NCBI GenBank assembly: GCA_947095585.1
Contig: OX352765.1
Span: 78,289,976-78,353,975, forward strand
Reading direction: 5' to 3'
Source: Nephrocerus scutellatus
Taxonomy: Eukaryota > Arthropoda > Insecta > Diptera > Pipunculidae
Length of the DNA stretch: 64,000 nt
Each line of letters begins with the position of its first letter. Position 1 is the first letter of the stretch. The translations under genes and the position numbers were made by a program. The notes under the pieces were generated by a model that had not been told where the DNA came from, did no database searches, and saw only the letters and a list, made by a program, of their open reading frames with translations. Positions 22,271 to 34,241 of the stretch are shown piece by piece.

Positions 22271-24059
22271 ATAAATTTTTTGTGTTCCACTTTAAATTTT
22301 TTAAATATTTTTAGCTGGCTAAATATGTGGTGGCTGTTCATAAAACGACAAAATAGCTTACACTTTCTAATGCAAATGTCGGACATTTTGAAAAGAAAGA
22401 AATGAACGTTATTACAGTCAGTCTATTTTACTGTATTGTGATATAGAAAGTGACCAAACCACAACATATTATTCTGTGTTATGACAAAGAAGTCAAACAA
22501 AACAATTTTCTAGTTAATCCTTTCACACTTCAAGTCGAGTACATGATGATGATGATCATTTCGATGTCAACTTCGAGTCGAGTATATGGTTGAATGGTTC
22601 CGATGTCATTGTAGTGCTGTTAAAAAGCAACTCCCAATATGCAAGAGAGCGTATACAACAAAAAAATTAAACTAATTTCTTTCAATGGAGTGCCAATACA
22701 GAAATTGATTTTCACTTGAGAGAGAGGGTTAGGGTAAAAAAAGAATTAATCTTTAAAGGCATTGTGGTAAAACAATGAAAATTTGTTCAAAGCTAAGATT
22801 CTGTGATTCAATGCATGAGAGTATGTATTTAAATTTTTTTTTCCTGTTGTGCACTCACAAAAGACTTCCTGCATGTGCAACCAATTCTGCAGCAACCATG
22901 AAATTTTGTGATTTCGTTTTCAAAGACTGATGCGATGTATTAATACCCACTCACCCCATTAGAACTATAAGTGGGGACCTAAGAACCAGTCGCGATCTTC
23001 ACATCTCACTCTCATATCGTATGACTACTCAAGAGAGTGCTTATAACCACAGATGGAAATGAAAGGAATCTGTTGAGTAATATTAACCCTGAGAGGAGTA
23101 TACAACAAAAAAACAGCCATCTGGTGATGGGGGAAAAGTAATTAAAATCTGAAAAAAGAATTTATTACCATAAATGAATACTCATAGTTATGTAGAATTG
23201 TCAGACAAAATCGTGATATTGTTCCTGCTGTGGTACAAGCACTGAGTGGAAACTGAACTCATTATACAAATGCTGTCTGACAAACATGCAACTATTATGT
23301 AAGAAATTATTGAAATTTAAAAAACCAAAAAAATTCTAATTCCACCGCCTCAACTGGGAGGATCATCAACAGGTGTAAAGTATCAGCGAATGACAACAAC
23401 AGCCAGATAATGCAGAAAGGTGTAACACGTTTTCCTTGTTTTGCATGCAATGACCACAAACCAGACAATACAGGAAACAATGATTTGTATTGAAATTATT
23501 GTATACAAACATACGAGGGCTGTTCGAAAAATTTCCAGATAAAAAATTAAAATCCATTTCTGTTGATGTCATCAAATAATTTAAGTCTTTAGTAGGCTAT
23601 GTTCTGCACTTTTGAAATTGTTGCAACCTCCTGTTTCAAAATCTCCACATGAAACAGTAGTGCAACTTTTGATTCATTTCTACGACGATCGGTTCTACGC
23701 ACCGAAAGGAATTCAGTGTTTCACACACTGGACCAAGAATCGTCAACTCAGCAATAGGTTTAACAGACCTGGAGCTGCTGCAACAACAACAACTTTTAAG
23801 AAAATAGAAGATGTCAATATTGAGGGGTAATCTAAAATGTAACCCTAACTGATACAACAATTTCAATTGATTCCACATTAGATGAGTGATCTTCATCATC
23901 AGCAAGTGCCTGATTTTGAGAGGACTAAGAGAATTTGAAGTCACCTATGATAGCATGAGTAGAACTATATACCGCCATGAGAGAATTCGGCATCGCAAAT
24001 AAACTGACACGACTATGTAGGTTGACCATTACCAATGTTATAAGCCAAGTAAAAATATC
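22271..24059. other. Intergenic interval, no gene recognised
   Basis: The interval is AT-rich with short open frames only. Near 23513 the sequence acgagggctgttcgaaaa resembles a Tc1/mariner-type terminal repeat, and it is followed by a weak open frame (DDRFYAPKGIQC) at 23612-23830. This could be a decayed transposon but is not proven. Confidence 0.35.
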
Positions 24060-24900
24060 CTGATCTCTATCAAGCCCATTAAAAATCTATAACAGGTTCC
24101 GACAAGGGAGTGGACTGGCCTGCATCCTCTTCAACCTGACGTTGGAGAAAGTGATCCGAAACTCTGACGTAACGGCGAGGGGAACAATCCTCTATAAGTC
24201 CATTCAGATACTGGCTTATGCAGACGATATTGACATCGTTGCTAGAAACCGAAGAGCTGTACAGATAGCTTTCATCCAGATTGAGCAGGCGGCACGAAAT
24301 AAGAGCAAAACAAAGTACAGGGTGGCTACGTCTGCGAGTAGAAGATCCAACATTGGTCCCTCAATTAAAATAGTGGAGCGCGAATTTGAATTAGTGCAAT
24401 CATTTAACTATTTCGGGGCAACTGTAGCAGCCGATAACAGCATGGAACCAGAAATACGCGCACGGTTGCTTAAAGCCTACTATAGTCTGTCAAGACTCCT
24501 CAAATCCAGGAATCTAACCATAACATCCAAGCTGCTGATATATAAGACAATGGTCATACCAGTATTTACATATGGATCCGATACTTGGGAGCTTAGCAAA
24601 AAGCTTTCTGACCTCTTAGCCGCGTTCGACAGAAAAGTCTTACGGAGAATTGTTGGCCCCGTATGTAAGGAAGGACGATTCCGGAGACTCTATAATGATG
24701 AGATCTACGAGCGTTACCGCGATGTCGACATCGTGAAGAAAATTAAGCTCGGTAGGCTCCGGTGGGCAGGACACCTGGCTCGCATGAGCGAAGAGGATCC
24801 TGCTCGGAATGTCTTTTGCGGTAGGATTTATGAAACACGACAGCGGGGCCGGCCAAGCCTACGCTGGAAACACACCGTAGACACACCGAAATCGAAATAA
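24060..24900 (+). mobile_element. RTE/BovB-like LINE, RT palm to C-terminus
   Basis: One long frame (24142-24900) carries the TLEKVIRNSDVTARGTI segment, the catalytic box QILAYADDIDIVARN (about 24207-24250) and the thumb/C-terminal blocks IVEREFELVQSFNYFG, MVIPVFTYGSDTWELSK, RRIVGPVCKEGRFRRLYND and LGRLRWAGHLARMSEEDP. The stop is TAA at 24898. RQGSGLACILFNL upstream (24095-24140) is in another frame. It is the longest continuous RTE coding remnant in the window. Confidence 0.8.
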
Positions 24901-25650
24901 AATCGATTTCAATTTATTGAGTATTTTCAGAGTGGTTGCGATAAAAGCTGTTTAAATTTAGCTTGCAATGTCAGACTTTAAAAAACCTCAAACACTTTCA
25001 TAGCATTTAGTGTTATCTTTTTTGGGAAAAAACTTAAAATAATGTATTTAATGACAACTAATCAACCAAAAAAGCACTCAATTTTTGCAATTATCATATA
25101 TGTGTATTGTATACCTTACCTACGCTTAAGTAAACAAATATATATATATATATAATTAACGACACTAGAAAAAGGTGAAGGCCAATGAGCAATCAAGGCC
25201 TAATAAAATAAGGTATAATTGCATATTGCTAGACAGTTTAAATAAACAAACCAATTACTAGACGTCCACTATAATTAAGTTATTTCATTGCATACATACA
25301 TTGCATACAAACGAGTTATTTGTCTGACAAATGAGTAGTTCCTTTTTGAGAGCAATGCGATCGTGACAAGTCTATGTGATGTAATAAATCCGACCATCTA
25401 AGCACTGGCATACCCGGTTTTTGGTTAAAGGTGACATCAAAGGACCAGGCCTTCCATTTTGAGAATCATGCGTGGGATTAACAACTGCCAACTGTAAAGC
25501 CGTAAAAGCAGTCTTGTCACAATACAACCAACAGCCTTGGATATAACCGGATTACCTAATGACGACCATGCAAAATGAAATAAAGACAACGGTTTCCGGA
25601 TCTTTACATGGACCGTGTGCAGCCGAACAATAAGCGAAGGCACTACAGTA
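24901..25650. other. AT-rich interval, no gene recognised
   Basis: It contains a (TA)n run near 25140-25155 and no coding or TE signature except scattered short frames. Confidence 0.35.
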
Positions 25651-25654
25651 AGAT

Positions 25655-26080
25655 AAAAAAACAACCCATAAAAATTAAAATTTTTCATGTAAATTCTCTA
25701 ATAGGAGATGGGTATGTGTTAAAATTAGAAGAAAATCGGGCTAATTTTTAAAAAATGTACATGGACACCACACGGGTCTCAGGGCCCGTTCACTCCAAAA
25801 ACTTTACAAAAAATGTTTTCATAAAATGTGTATAGGTGCCCCCCCGACCCAGGGGCCCGATCTATCCAAAAAATATTACAAAAAGTGTTTTCCATCGGAG
25901 ATACACATGTGTATTAAATTTTAAGAAAATCGGGTAAAATATTTGTATGGAAATCAAATTTTAATAGAAAGTATTGTCACCGTGTACATGTATGCAAAAT
26001 TTCAATAAAATTTCATAGAAAATCTGACCAGCCAGCCAGCCACGGGCACGCGAAGTTAATACATATAGAGAATTTAATAA
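25655..26080 (+). mobile_element. DINE/Helentron-like element, complete-looking
   Basis: The 5' head is aaaacaacccataaaaatt and taaattctctaat. It is followed by three core units (aatcgggc..., gggtctcagggcccg, gaccc...ggggcccga) and a terminal gaagttaatacatatagagaa. Both subterminal motifs are present, so this copy gives the family's limits. Confidence 0.65.
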
Positions 26081-26463
26081 AAATAGGACATAATTGCCAC
26101 AAGAATGGAAAACTGGAAAACTGTTAAACTCAGAACTCAGTGGGCAATAAAAATGCGCGATCAAAGACATCGAGAGATGCTGATCCAGGAATGATGCTTA
26201 AATCCCAAATGGTAAAACTAACGTCAAAACCACAAACATGTTAAAACAGAAACCGGTTGTGATAATAAAGGAAACCTTTTAGTGGAACAACAGTCAGTGG
26301 TGCTGAAAACATAGATAAACCACTTCTGCAGCTTGTTAAACGGTGACAAGGATCAACAATCCGTTGTCAGGCCGAATAAACCAATCAATCTGGATGATGA
26401 ATATTTCCATCGACCTGGCCAATATGAAATGAGGATCGCAATATCTAAATGATGAACGAATGA

Positions 26464-26600
26464 TGTCCATGATATGGCGAAGCAATGCGATCAGCTTAAA
26501 CACCAAGCTGCGACTGTTCCGGTCAAATGTTGCAGCTGAAGCTCATTGGCAGGAACCGCACACGATGGCGCGTAGGCGTAGTAGAGGCCCTAGGACCCAC
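26464..26600 (+). mobile_element. LINE-B micro-fragment with internal deletion
   Basis: gatatggcgaagcaatgcga and the following bases match 12160-12220 of LINE-B copy 2. The sequence then jumps to gctcattggcaggaaccgca, which matches 12550-12570. About 330 bp are missing between the two blocks. Confidence 0.65.
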
Positions 26601-26705
26601 AACGGGATATAGGACATAAGTAAGTAAATATCGCCTATAATATCCTTTTTTCCGTATTGTTTGAATCACTAAGCTGATTGGTCGCTTTCAGTGCGGCTTT
26701 AGGCA

Positions 26706-27127
26706 ATGGGATGGGATGGGATGGGATGGGATGGGATGGGATGGGATGGGATGGGATGGGATGGGATGGGATGGGATGGGATGGGATGGGATGGGATGGG
26801 ATGGGATGGGATGGGATGGGATGGGATGGGATGGGATGGGATGGGATGGGATGGGATGGGATGGGATGGGATGGGATGGGATGGGATGGGATGGGATGGG
26901 ATGGGATGGGATGGGATGGGATGGGATGGGATGGGATGGGATGGGATGGGATGGGATGGGATGGGATGGGATGGGATGGGATGGGATGGGATGGGATGGG
27001 ATGGGATGGGATGGGATGGGATGGGATGGGATGGGATGGGATGGGATGGGATGGGATGGGATGGCATGGGATGGGATGGGATGGGATGGGATGGGATGGG
27101 ATGGGATGGGATGGGATGGGATGGGAT
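26706..27127 (+). repeat. (GGGAT)n pentanucleotide array, about 84 units
   Basis: 422 bases of uninterrupted atggg units are broken only by one atggc unit at 27061-27065. Because 5 is not a multiple of 3, the array reads open in several frames (GWDGM or SHPIP repeats). These are not proteins. Confidence 0.98.
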
Positions 27128-28050
27128 GACACTAGATTTTGAGGTACTTAGTAGGGTTTGCAGGCCCGAATGATTCTCTTAAATCGGTTTTGCTATTTTC
27201 TACTATTCCCCGGATTGATTACACCATAATAACTTTTAAATTTTTATTTTATTCATTCATAAAACAAACAATGGGAAAATAAAAATAAATAAAGCTACAA
27301 AAAAGACAATTTACGTATTTAAATTTAGTTGTACATTAAAATTATTAAAATAAAATTTTAAAAAAGATATACGATCAATTGAACCCTCTTTTAACCTTAT
27401 TCGAATTTTGAAAACAACCGAAATTCCGGGAGCCGAAAACGCTACACTTATCGGGACTACTGAAATAAATATTCGTAAACTTTTTGTAAAATATGACCTT
27501 TATTGTGTGGTGGCTGCAAACATGCTCTTTTGTGATGAATTGCGGTATATATTAAACTTATTTTGACGATTTTCCGGAATTGGAGTTAGCCCTAGTAGTT
27601 AGGGACTTTATATACATAGGTTTCGCTATAACACATCAATCAGCTAAGAAATGACTCGAAGAATCACTCTTGCCAATCGTCAAGCTTACCAAAACACGTG
27701 CAATCTTTTCGACGGCCAACAAAAAACTAAGCGAGTAATATAGCTACCAATGTCAAGATACATCAAAGAGAAGTGTACCAACAGAACAGAAAATAATTTG
27801 ACGATTTCACTAAAAAAGCCCCGAATATTTAAAAATTCTGTGTACTTTTTTTAATCAAACCTCGTATTTCCGTCCAAGAGTGACTTTTCACCACCATTGT
27901 CATTGATGTGTATGACAAACAAATTTGCAAATCCGAAACTTAATCGTTTTCTACCAAATATAGTCGGATTATTCTTCCAAGAAATTATTGATGTCAGTAA
28001 TAATAATAATAATATTTAGCGTTGTGGTAAAGGGCCAGCTTTTCGGATCG
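27128..28050. other. Intergenic interval, no gene recognised
   Basis: The interval is AT-rich with a (TAA)n run near 27999-28013. No coding or TE signature was recognised. Confidence 0.35.
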
Positions 28051-28054
28051 TGTT

Positions 28055-28090
28055 GTGCGTGTTATATTTTTGCACACAAATGGAAAGGAT
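28055..28090 (-). repeat. SINE tail fragment
   Basis: tatttttgcacacaaatgg followed by aaggatg matches the 3' tail of the SINE copy at 62830-62855. Confidence 0.45.
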
Positions 28091-28189
28091 GAATGTCTTA
28101 ACTTTTCATCATCATCATATTTGGCTCTAAAATATAATGCTAACATAACAGGTCTATCAACATGTGGTCTATCTGGTTGCGAGTGACTC

Positions 28190-28300
28190 CATCAGGAGAT
28201 ACCCTTGTACTCGCAACTCGCAACGACCAAATTATTGCTTGCTGCCATCTCTATGACTCGTTGTCCATTGTCGTTAGTGTTCTCGTGTAAGCTATGGGTG
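28190..28300 (-). mobile_element. RTE/BovB-like LINE micro-fragment
   Basis: The minus strand reads through cataggtttacacgag-like sequence and the AASNN block found at 2420-2460 and 30560-30600. Only about 100 bases remain. Confidence 0.6.
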
Positions 28301-28674
28301 CCAATGTACTGCCTGAATACTGGCTCCCTACCTATTTTGACATTCGTATCCCCCAGAATTATTTATAGAACATTTGTCTGTCTGCCTGTCTACACTAAAA
28401 ATAAATCAGTCTCAATAAATACTCGGTTTTGTTATAATGTCAACATTTGCCGAGTCTAATTTGCCTAAGACCAAACACTGAGGCAAAAAGTAAAACAACG
28501 TTCCAAAGGCTGGCAAAATTGTCGCTCATACTATTTCCAAGGCTTCTTTACTATCAAGGTCCCTTGTCGAAAATGCCTTCTATGGGAATCGATGTTATTC
28601 TACTTCATTGAGTTAGAAACTATACGCCAAACCTGTTCATTCAATTCAAATTGTTTTGTCAGAATTCACCGCAT

Positions 28675-28745
28675 AAATGCTGGTGTTCCTGAAGGCTCTG
28701 TTTTGTCTCCGGCACTCTTTCTTTTTTTCATCAACGAATATGCAT
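28675..28745 (+). mobile_element. Jockey-like LINE RT micro-fragment
   Basis: The frame GVPEGSVLSPALFLFFINE is the jockey RT 'G-P-Q-G' block, with Gln changed to Glu. No flanking RT motif is kept. Confidence 0.6.
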
Positions 28746-29787
28746 TCATCTTCTAATCTGAAGAACTAGAACTACATCGCTTTAAATCCCAAACTTTATA
28801 GCAAAATAAAGTGCAGAGAACACAAAATAGATCAGAATTGTACCCACTTAGCATTATTCATGAATGGTACTTGGCTGAAGGAAACCGAAAGTAAAGTGCT
28901 TTAACGACATGCTTCGCTGAAATGACCACACTGCAGGCCTACAAATCAGATTCTTTTGTTAAATTTCGTATTGTCATTTCTCAAATTCAGTACACCGACT
29001 GTAAGTTTTTAAATATGGCTGGCTATATAAATATGTTGTCTATAAGTATACGGTAAACCTATATGAATAGGTACATACATGTATAAATTTTTTAATTTTT
29101 GCATTGGGTTCCCAAAAGAAAAAGAATTCTCTGTTCAACTTTTAAATTTAATAATAATTAACCCACGTCTAAGTATAGAACCGTCTCTAGACAATGTCTG
29201 TGTCTCGTCTGTCGTCCCGCGTAAAATAACAAAAATGATGCCAAGTATTTTTTGTCATCATCAAAATGGAGGTATTCCCAATTTCAAGTCGATTTTAACT
29301 TAAGACGAATAGCACAGAGAATCTTTTTCTACATTATACAGTGAAAACAGCTGATATACAGAATTGATTTTTTTTCTTGTAACAGGTGGTTGTGTTTGTT
29401 TGTTTACGTTCGACGTTGTATGAGTATGTGTGCAATACGATATTTTATTATGCCACTTATTTGATTCCGTAAATAGGTAAGTGGGTAATTAAACAGTTGT
29501 CTTTTGTCTTTTGTCAGTGATGATGAATTACACTCTTATCTCGGAATGTAAATAAATGAACGTTTCTTCCTTAACTGCACTTGTTAATAGCCTCGTATTA
29601 CAATGCAAACATTTTTGTTTGAGCTGAAAAAGTGAATATGCCCGGTAACTTCCATGCTTAGAACTCGAATGTGAACTTAAAAATAATTTCGATGCTCAGG
29701 GTGGGTGAAAAATAATACTTTACATCATAGCGAATGTATAGTATGTAAAAAGTTGATACATTTATTTAAGAAAAACAAAAGTTAAGA
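28746..29787. other. Intergenic interval, no gene recognised
   Basis: Short AT-rich frames only. The 74-codon frame at 29079-29303 has no motif I can name. Confidence 0.35.
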
Positions 29788-31957
29788 CAGGTGGTCAGCC
29801 ATAAGCAGAATAGGGCGAATAACACAGAATGCTCTAGAATTACAGGTGGCGTAACTATCTCTGACTGGTGAAAGTGCGATCAAGCCTCCACGTAGTGGCC
29901 GCCGAAAAATTTTCTCCAAATACAAGAAAAGCTAAATGATCAAAGTAAGGTTGGCGCGAGGCCAATAACGTCGCCCGTAAAAAAAACTTTATTATGGAAC
30001 CCAAAATCAGCCTCGGATACACTGATGAACGACGACGACCACAACAACGAAAATGGCTAAACGATTTTAGAATTTTCTCATGGAACGTACACTCACTGTA
30101 TAGAGCTCGAGCTGCACAGCCGATATCCTGTCCAAATATAATGCTGACATAACAGCAATTCAGGAGATGCGATGGGCGGGGAATGGTTTCTTACAAAAAA
30201 CAGAATATGACATATATTACAGCTGTCCTGCAAGATATCATGTGCTCGGGGTGCGGTTTCTAGTCAGCAAAAGATTGAAACCCACGGTTATCGGCTTGAA
30301 AGCAGTTAAGAAACGGATATGCACCCTTTGCGTGCGGAGCAGATTTAAAAACATAATCCGCATAAACGTTCACGCACCTACAGAGGATTCCACAGATGCG
30401 GAAAAAGAAGAATTCTTTGAATCAGTCGAACGGGCACTCCATGCCTGTCCTCAGTATGAAGTAAAAATCATTCTGGTGGATATGAATGCCAAAATAGGTA
30501 GGCAGCCAGTACATTGACACCCATAGCTTACACGTGAACACTAATGACAATGGACAACGAGTCATAGAGATGGCGGCAAGCAATAATTTCGACGTTGCGC
30601 GTACAAGGTTTTCGCGTAAAAATATCCACATAGCCACCTGGGTATCACCAGATGGAGCCATTCGCAACCAGATAGACCACGTGTTGGTAGACCGCCGCCA
30701 TAACCCGAACCTGATGACGGTACGAACGTACCGAAGTGCCAACATAGACTCGGACGACTATCTTGTTGGTATAACGCTCCGATCGCGGATTGCATAATCA
30801 CAAAAGACTGCATCCGCGAATCAGATTCGAGTCAACACGGTTGCCCTTCGCAATGAAGAGACCAGTAACAACTACGGTCAGGCGATAGGACTCGCCCTAA
30901 ATGCAGGGAGAGTAAGTCCTGGGGCTTAGACGTCGGGCGTAGAAGAGAAATGGACACGTCTTAAGAATACTGTCATTAGTACTGCTGACTCCATCTTGGG
31001 CAGTAGTCGTAGAGATCGGAACGGATGGTTCGATGACGAATGTAAGCTAGCGACTGAACGTAAGAATGTTGCGTACCGAGCAATGCGGGCGGAGATAAAT
31101 ATAAAGAGCTCAGAAAATATGAAAAAACAGTTCACCGACGTAAGAAAGCCGCCCGGGAGAAAAATCTCGTCCGTGAACTAGAGTACAGAGAGCAAGGACC
31201 GCACCAAGCACGGAAGTTCTACCAAAGAGTCCGCGGTATGACGTAGTATACACCGCGTTGCACATACTGCAAAGACAAAGAGGGTAATCTGATCGCCGAT
31301 CTCACAGACATCTTAGAGAGATGGGAAGAGCACTTTCAAGAGTTGCTAAATGGCCAGCTAACTGAGGAATTGGAGGATCCACCAATAACCGAAGACCATA
31401 CTATGATGCCGCCATCTAGCGTAGACGAAGTTAGCAGAGCGATAAATTGGCTTAAAAATAATAAGGCCCCGGGATCAGATGGTATCCTAGCGGATTTGAT
31501 TAAAACAAGAGATCCCGCAATACACCAAGCAATTCATGAATTAATAGGCGGGAGAAGCGATACCAGAAGACTGGCTTACAGGGATCCTGTGCCCCATACA
31601 AAAAAAAAAAACAAGATATCACAACATGCAGCAATTATCATGGTATAACGTTTTTCTTCTCTATCCTTCAATGCAAGATAGCCCCATAAAACTATTGGGT
31701 CATACCATCATGGCTTGATCCCAGGCAAATCAACAAATGACCAGATGATGGAAAAATGTCTAGAGTTAAAAACTCACTACAGCATACTTGTATAGACTTT
31801 AAAGCCTCCTATGATAGCGTAGCCAGAGTATAACTTTTTAAAGCCATGAGAGAATCCGGCATCCCAAAATATACTGACACGACTATGTAGGTTGACCATG
31901 AACAATGTTATAAGCCAAGTAAAAATATCCGGATCACTATCAAGCCCATTCAACATC
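29788..31957 (+). mobile_element. RTE/BovB-like LINE, longest copy (5' end to RT), degenerate
   Basis: It starts with the same ggtcagccataagcag block as the copy at 2135. Endonuclease pieces follow: IQEMRWAGNGFL... (30150-30517) with NVHAPTEDSTDAEK and ILVDMNAKIGR, then NQIDHVLVDRR and SANIDSDDYLV (30534-30797). In the last motif the usual SDH His is Asp. RT entry has SVDEVSRAINWLKNNKAPGS (31410-31470). Farther parts are broken, up to LTLSSPFNIYNGIQQGDRT-like remnants at 31930-31990. The copy continues into repeat A at 31958. Confidence 0.8.
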
Positions 31958-32367
31958 TATAACGGCATCCAACAAGGGGATAGAACTCTTATCAACCTGG
32001 CGTTGGAGAAAGTGATCCAAGACTCTGACGTAACGGCGAGAGGAACAATCCTCTTATAAGTCCATTCAGATACTGGCTTACGCAGACGTTATTGACATCG
32101 TTGGTAGAAACCGAAGAGCTGTACAGGAAGGTTTCATCCAGATCGAGAAGGCGGCACGAAATTTGGGACTGCACATAAATGAGAGCAAAACAAAGTACAT
32201 GGTGGCCACGTCTGCGAGTAGAAGATCCAACATTGGTCCATCAATCCAAATCTTTATAAAATACTCGTAACACAAAAAAGAAACCCCAACCATAGACATC
32301 TGGCGGTCATCTGGCAAACAAGCTTAAGTAATAATATCAAAGAGGCCTTTTCAAAAAACGTTTTATA
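31958..32367 (+). repeat. 410-bp direct repeat, copy A (RTE tail plus adjoining DNA)
   Basis: The unit starts TATAACGGCATCC and ends AACGTTTTATA. It reappears with no difference I could find at 33667-34076, a constant offset of 1709. The first ~290 bp are RTE RT sequence (QILAYADVIDIVGRNR, LGLHINESKTKYMVATSAS). The last ~120 bp are non-LINE sequence. Confidence 0.9.
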
Positions 32368-33666
32368 AAGGGTGTTTTTTTGGGAGGTTTGTTTTTCCGA
32401 TAGATGTCGTTTTATTTTATGACAGTTGTTTTGACAGCTCAAAGTGGCATTTCTACTCAGTATTGTTTGGCAAATCATTATGAATAGGTTAACTCCAGAA
32501 CAACGTTTTCAAATCGTGGAAATTTATTTTCAAAATCAGTGTTCAATTAAAAATGTTTATAGAGCACTTCGTGAATTTTATTGTGCACATAATCGTCCGT
32601 CAGAGACCACCATAAAGAACGTAATTACCAAATTTCGGTCTACATTCACTCTTTTGGATGCCAAGCCACCGACAAGAATGAGAAGAGTTCGTACAGAAGA
32701 AAATATTGCTGTCGTTGAGGCCAGTGTCGAAGAAAACGACAATTTATCGATTCGTCGTCGTGCTCAGCAAATTGGACTTTGTCCATCGACTTTATGGAAA
32801 ATTTTACGTAAAGATTTGGGTTTGGTGCCATACAAAATTCAATTGGTGCAAGAATTAAAGCCACACGACCATCGTTTGCGCCGTGAATTCAGTGATTGGT
32901 CGTTAAATCAATTGAACGAAGATCCATTTTTTTACCGTAAAATTCTCTTCAGTGATGAGGCGCATTTTTTGTTAAATGGATACGTCAACAAACAAAATTG
33001 TCGCATTTGGAGCAAAGATAATCCACACGCCGTTCAAGAATTACCAATGCATCCTGATAAATGTACTGTTTGGTGCGGTCTATGGGCTGGTGGGATCATC
33101 GGTCCATATTTCTTTAAAAATGAGGAAGGACGACGCGTTACCGTGAATGGAAATCGATACAGAACCATGTTAAATGAGTTTTTGTTGTCAAATCTTGAAG
33201 ATATGGATATGGATGAAATGTGGTTTCAACAAGATGGTGCCACTTGCCATACAGCACGTGAAACAATCGACTTATTGAAAGAAACTTTCAACGACAACAT
33301 TATTTCGAGAAATGGTCCGGTGAATTGGCCTCCGCGTTCGTGCGATTTGACGCCACTCGATTACTTTTTGTGGGGATACGTGAAGTCATTGGTTAATGTG
33401 GATAAACCTCAATCGATTGACGCTTTGGAAACCAATATTCAACGTGTCATTGCTGACATACGCCCTCAAATGCTTGAAAAAGTGCTGGAAAATTGGACCT
33501 CCAGAATGACATTTGTGAAAAATAGTCGTGGTAGCCATATGCCAGAAATTGTGTTTAAATGTTAAATGCCATTATCTACCAAATAAAAAAAAATTTTGGT
33601 CATTTCATAATTTTATATGTGTTTTATTCAAAAAAGAAATCGGCAACCTCTTAAAAAAACACCCGT
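32368..33666 (+). mobile_element. Complete mariner-like element with TIRs and TA duplication
   Basis: The 1299-bp element starts AAGGGTGTTTTTTTGGGAGG and ends with the near-inverse ...AACCTCTTAAAAAAACACCC then GT. This gives terminal inverted repeats of about 22 bp with three mismatches. TA flanks it at 32366-32367 and 33667-33668. It contains one intact transposase gene. The 5' untranslated part is about 112 bp and the 3' part about 100 bp, with AATAAA at 33582-33587. Confidence 0.9.
32480..33565 (+). CDS. Mariner-like transposase, intact, 361 residues
   Basis: The start is the ATG at 32480 (MNRLTPEQRF); the upstream 12 codons are open but lack an ATG. Residues 1-110 form the DNA-binding half with two HTH-like segments (SETTIKNVITKF; IRRRAQQIGLCPSTLWKILR). 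The catalytic triad is D159 in LFSDEAHF, D252 in WFQQDGATCH and D289 in RSCDLTPLDYFLW. The D159-D252 spacing of 93 equals that of Mos1. 36 residues separate D252 and D289, against 34 in classical mariner. TVWCGLWAGGIIGPYFF precedes the second Asp. The length (about 345-370) and intact frame suggest a recently active element. The protein would cut and paste the element at TA sites in the nucleus. Confidence 0.93.
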   Translation: MNRLTPEQRFQIVEIYFQNQCSIKNVYRALREFYCAHNRPSETTIKNVITKFRSTFTLLDAKPPTRMRRVRTEENIAVVEASVEENDNLSIRRRAQQIGLCPSTLWKILRKDLGLVPYKIQLVQELKPHDHRLRREFSDWSLNQLNEDPFFYRKILFSDEAHFLLNGYVNKQNCRIWSKDNPHAVQELPMHPDKCTVWCGLWAGGIIGPYFFKNEEGRRVTVNGNRYRTMLNEFLLSNLEDMDMDEMWFQQDGATCHTARETIDLLKETFNDNIISRNGPVNWPPRSCDLTPLDYFLWGYVKSLVNVDKPQSIDALETNIQRVIADIRPQMLEKVLENWTSRMTFVKNSRGSHMPEIVFKC

Positions 33667-34076
33667 TATAACGGCATCCAACAAGGGGATAGAACTCTTA
33701 TCAACCTGGCGTTGGAGAAAGTGATCCAAGACTCTGACGTAACGGCGAGAGGAACAATCCTCTTATAAGTCCATTCAGATACTGGCTTACGCAGACGTTA
33801 TTGACATCGTTGGTAGAAACCGAAGAGCTGTACAGGAAGGTTTCATCCAGATCGAGAAGGCGGCACGAAATTTGGGACTGCACATAAATGAGAGCAAAAC
33901 AAAGTACATGGTGGCCACGTCTGCGAGTAGAAGATCCAACATTGGTCCATCAATCCAAATCTTTATAAAATACTCGTAACACAAAAAAGAAACCCCAACC
34001 ATAGACATCTGGCGGTCATCTGGCAAACAAGCTTAAGTAATAATATCAAAGAGGCCTTTTCAAAAAACGTTTTATA
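33667..34076 (+). repeat. 410-bp direct repeat, copy B
   Basis: Same unit as at 31958-32367, directly after the mariner 3' end. Its last TATA is followed by tttctaaaatactg, new unique sequence, whereas copy A is followed by the mariner 5' end. Confidence 0.9.
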
Positions 34077-34241
34077 TTTCTAAAATACTGAACTAATTAA
34101 TTTTCCCCTTCCAAAGGAGTCAGAAGTCTTGAAGAATGTTTTCTTTCATTATTTTACGACTATATTAGATGTACCATTGAATTAAAGATCACTATCGAGA
34201 GAAGGAAGATTTCAAGACATTTATTCCATTGCACATAAATA

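Noticed and set aside
26635..27173. Long open frames of GWDGM or SHPIP repeats on both strands
   Set aside because: They are readings of the GGGAT array in several frames; there is no start context, domain or codon signal.
32444..32479. Longer mariner transposase starting 12 codons upstream
   Set aside because: The first codon is not ATG; the ATG at 32480 begins the conserved MNRLTPEQRF segment, matching the start of the related remnant at 18964.
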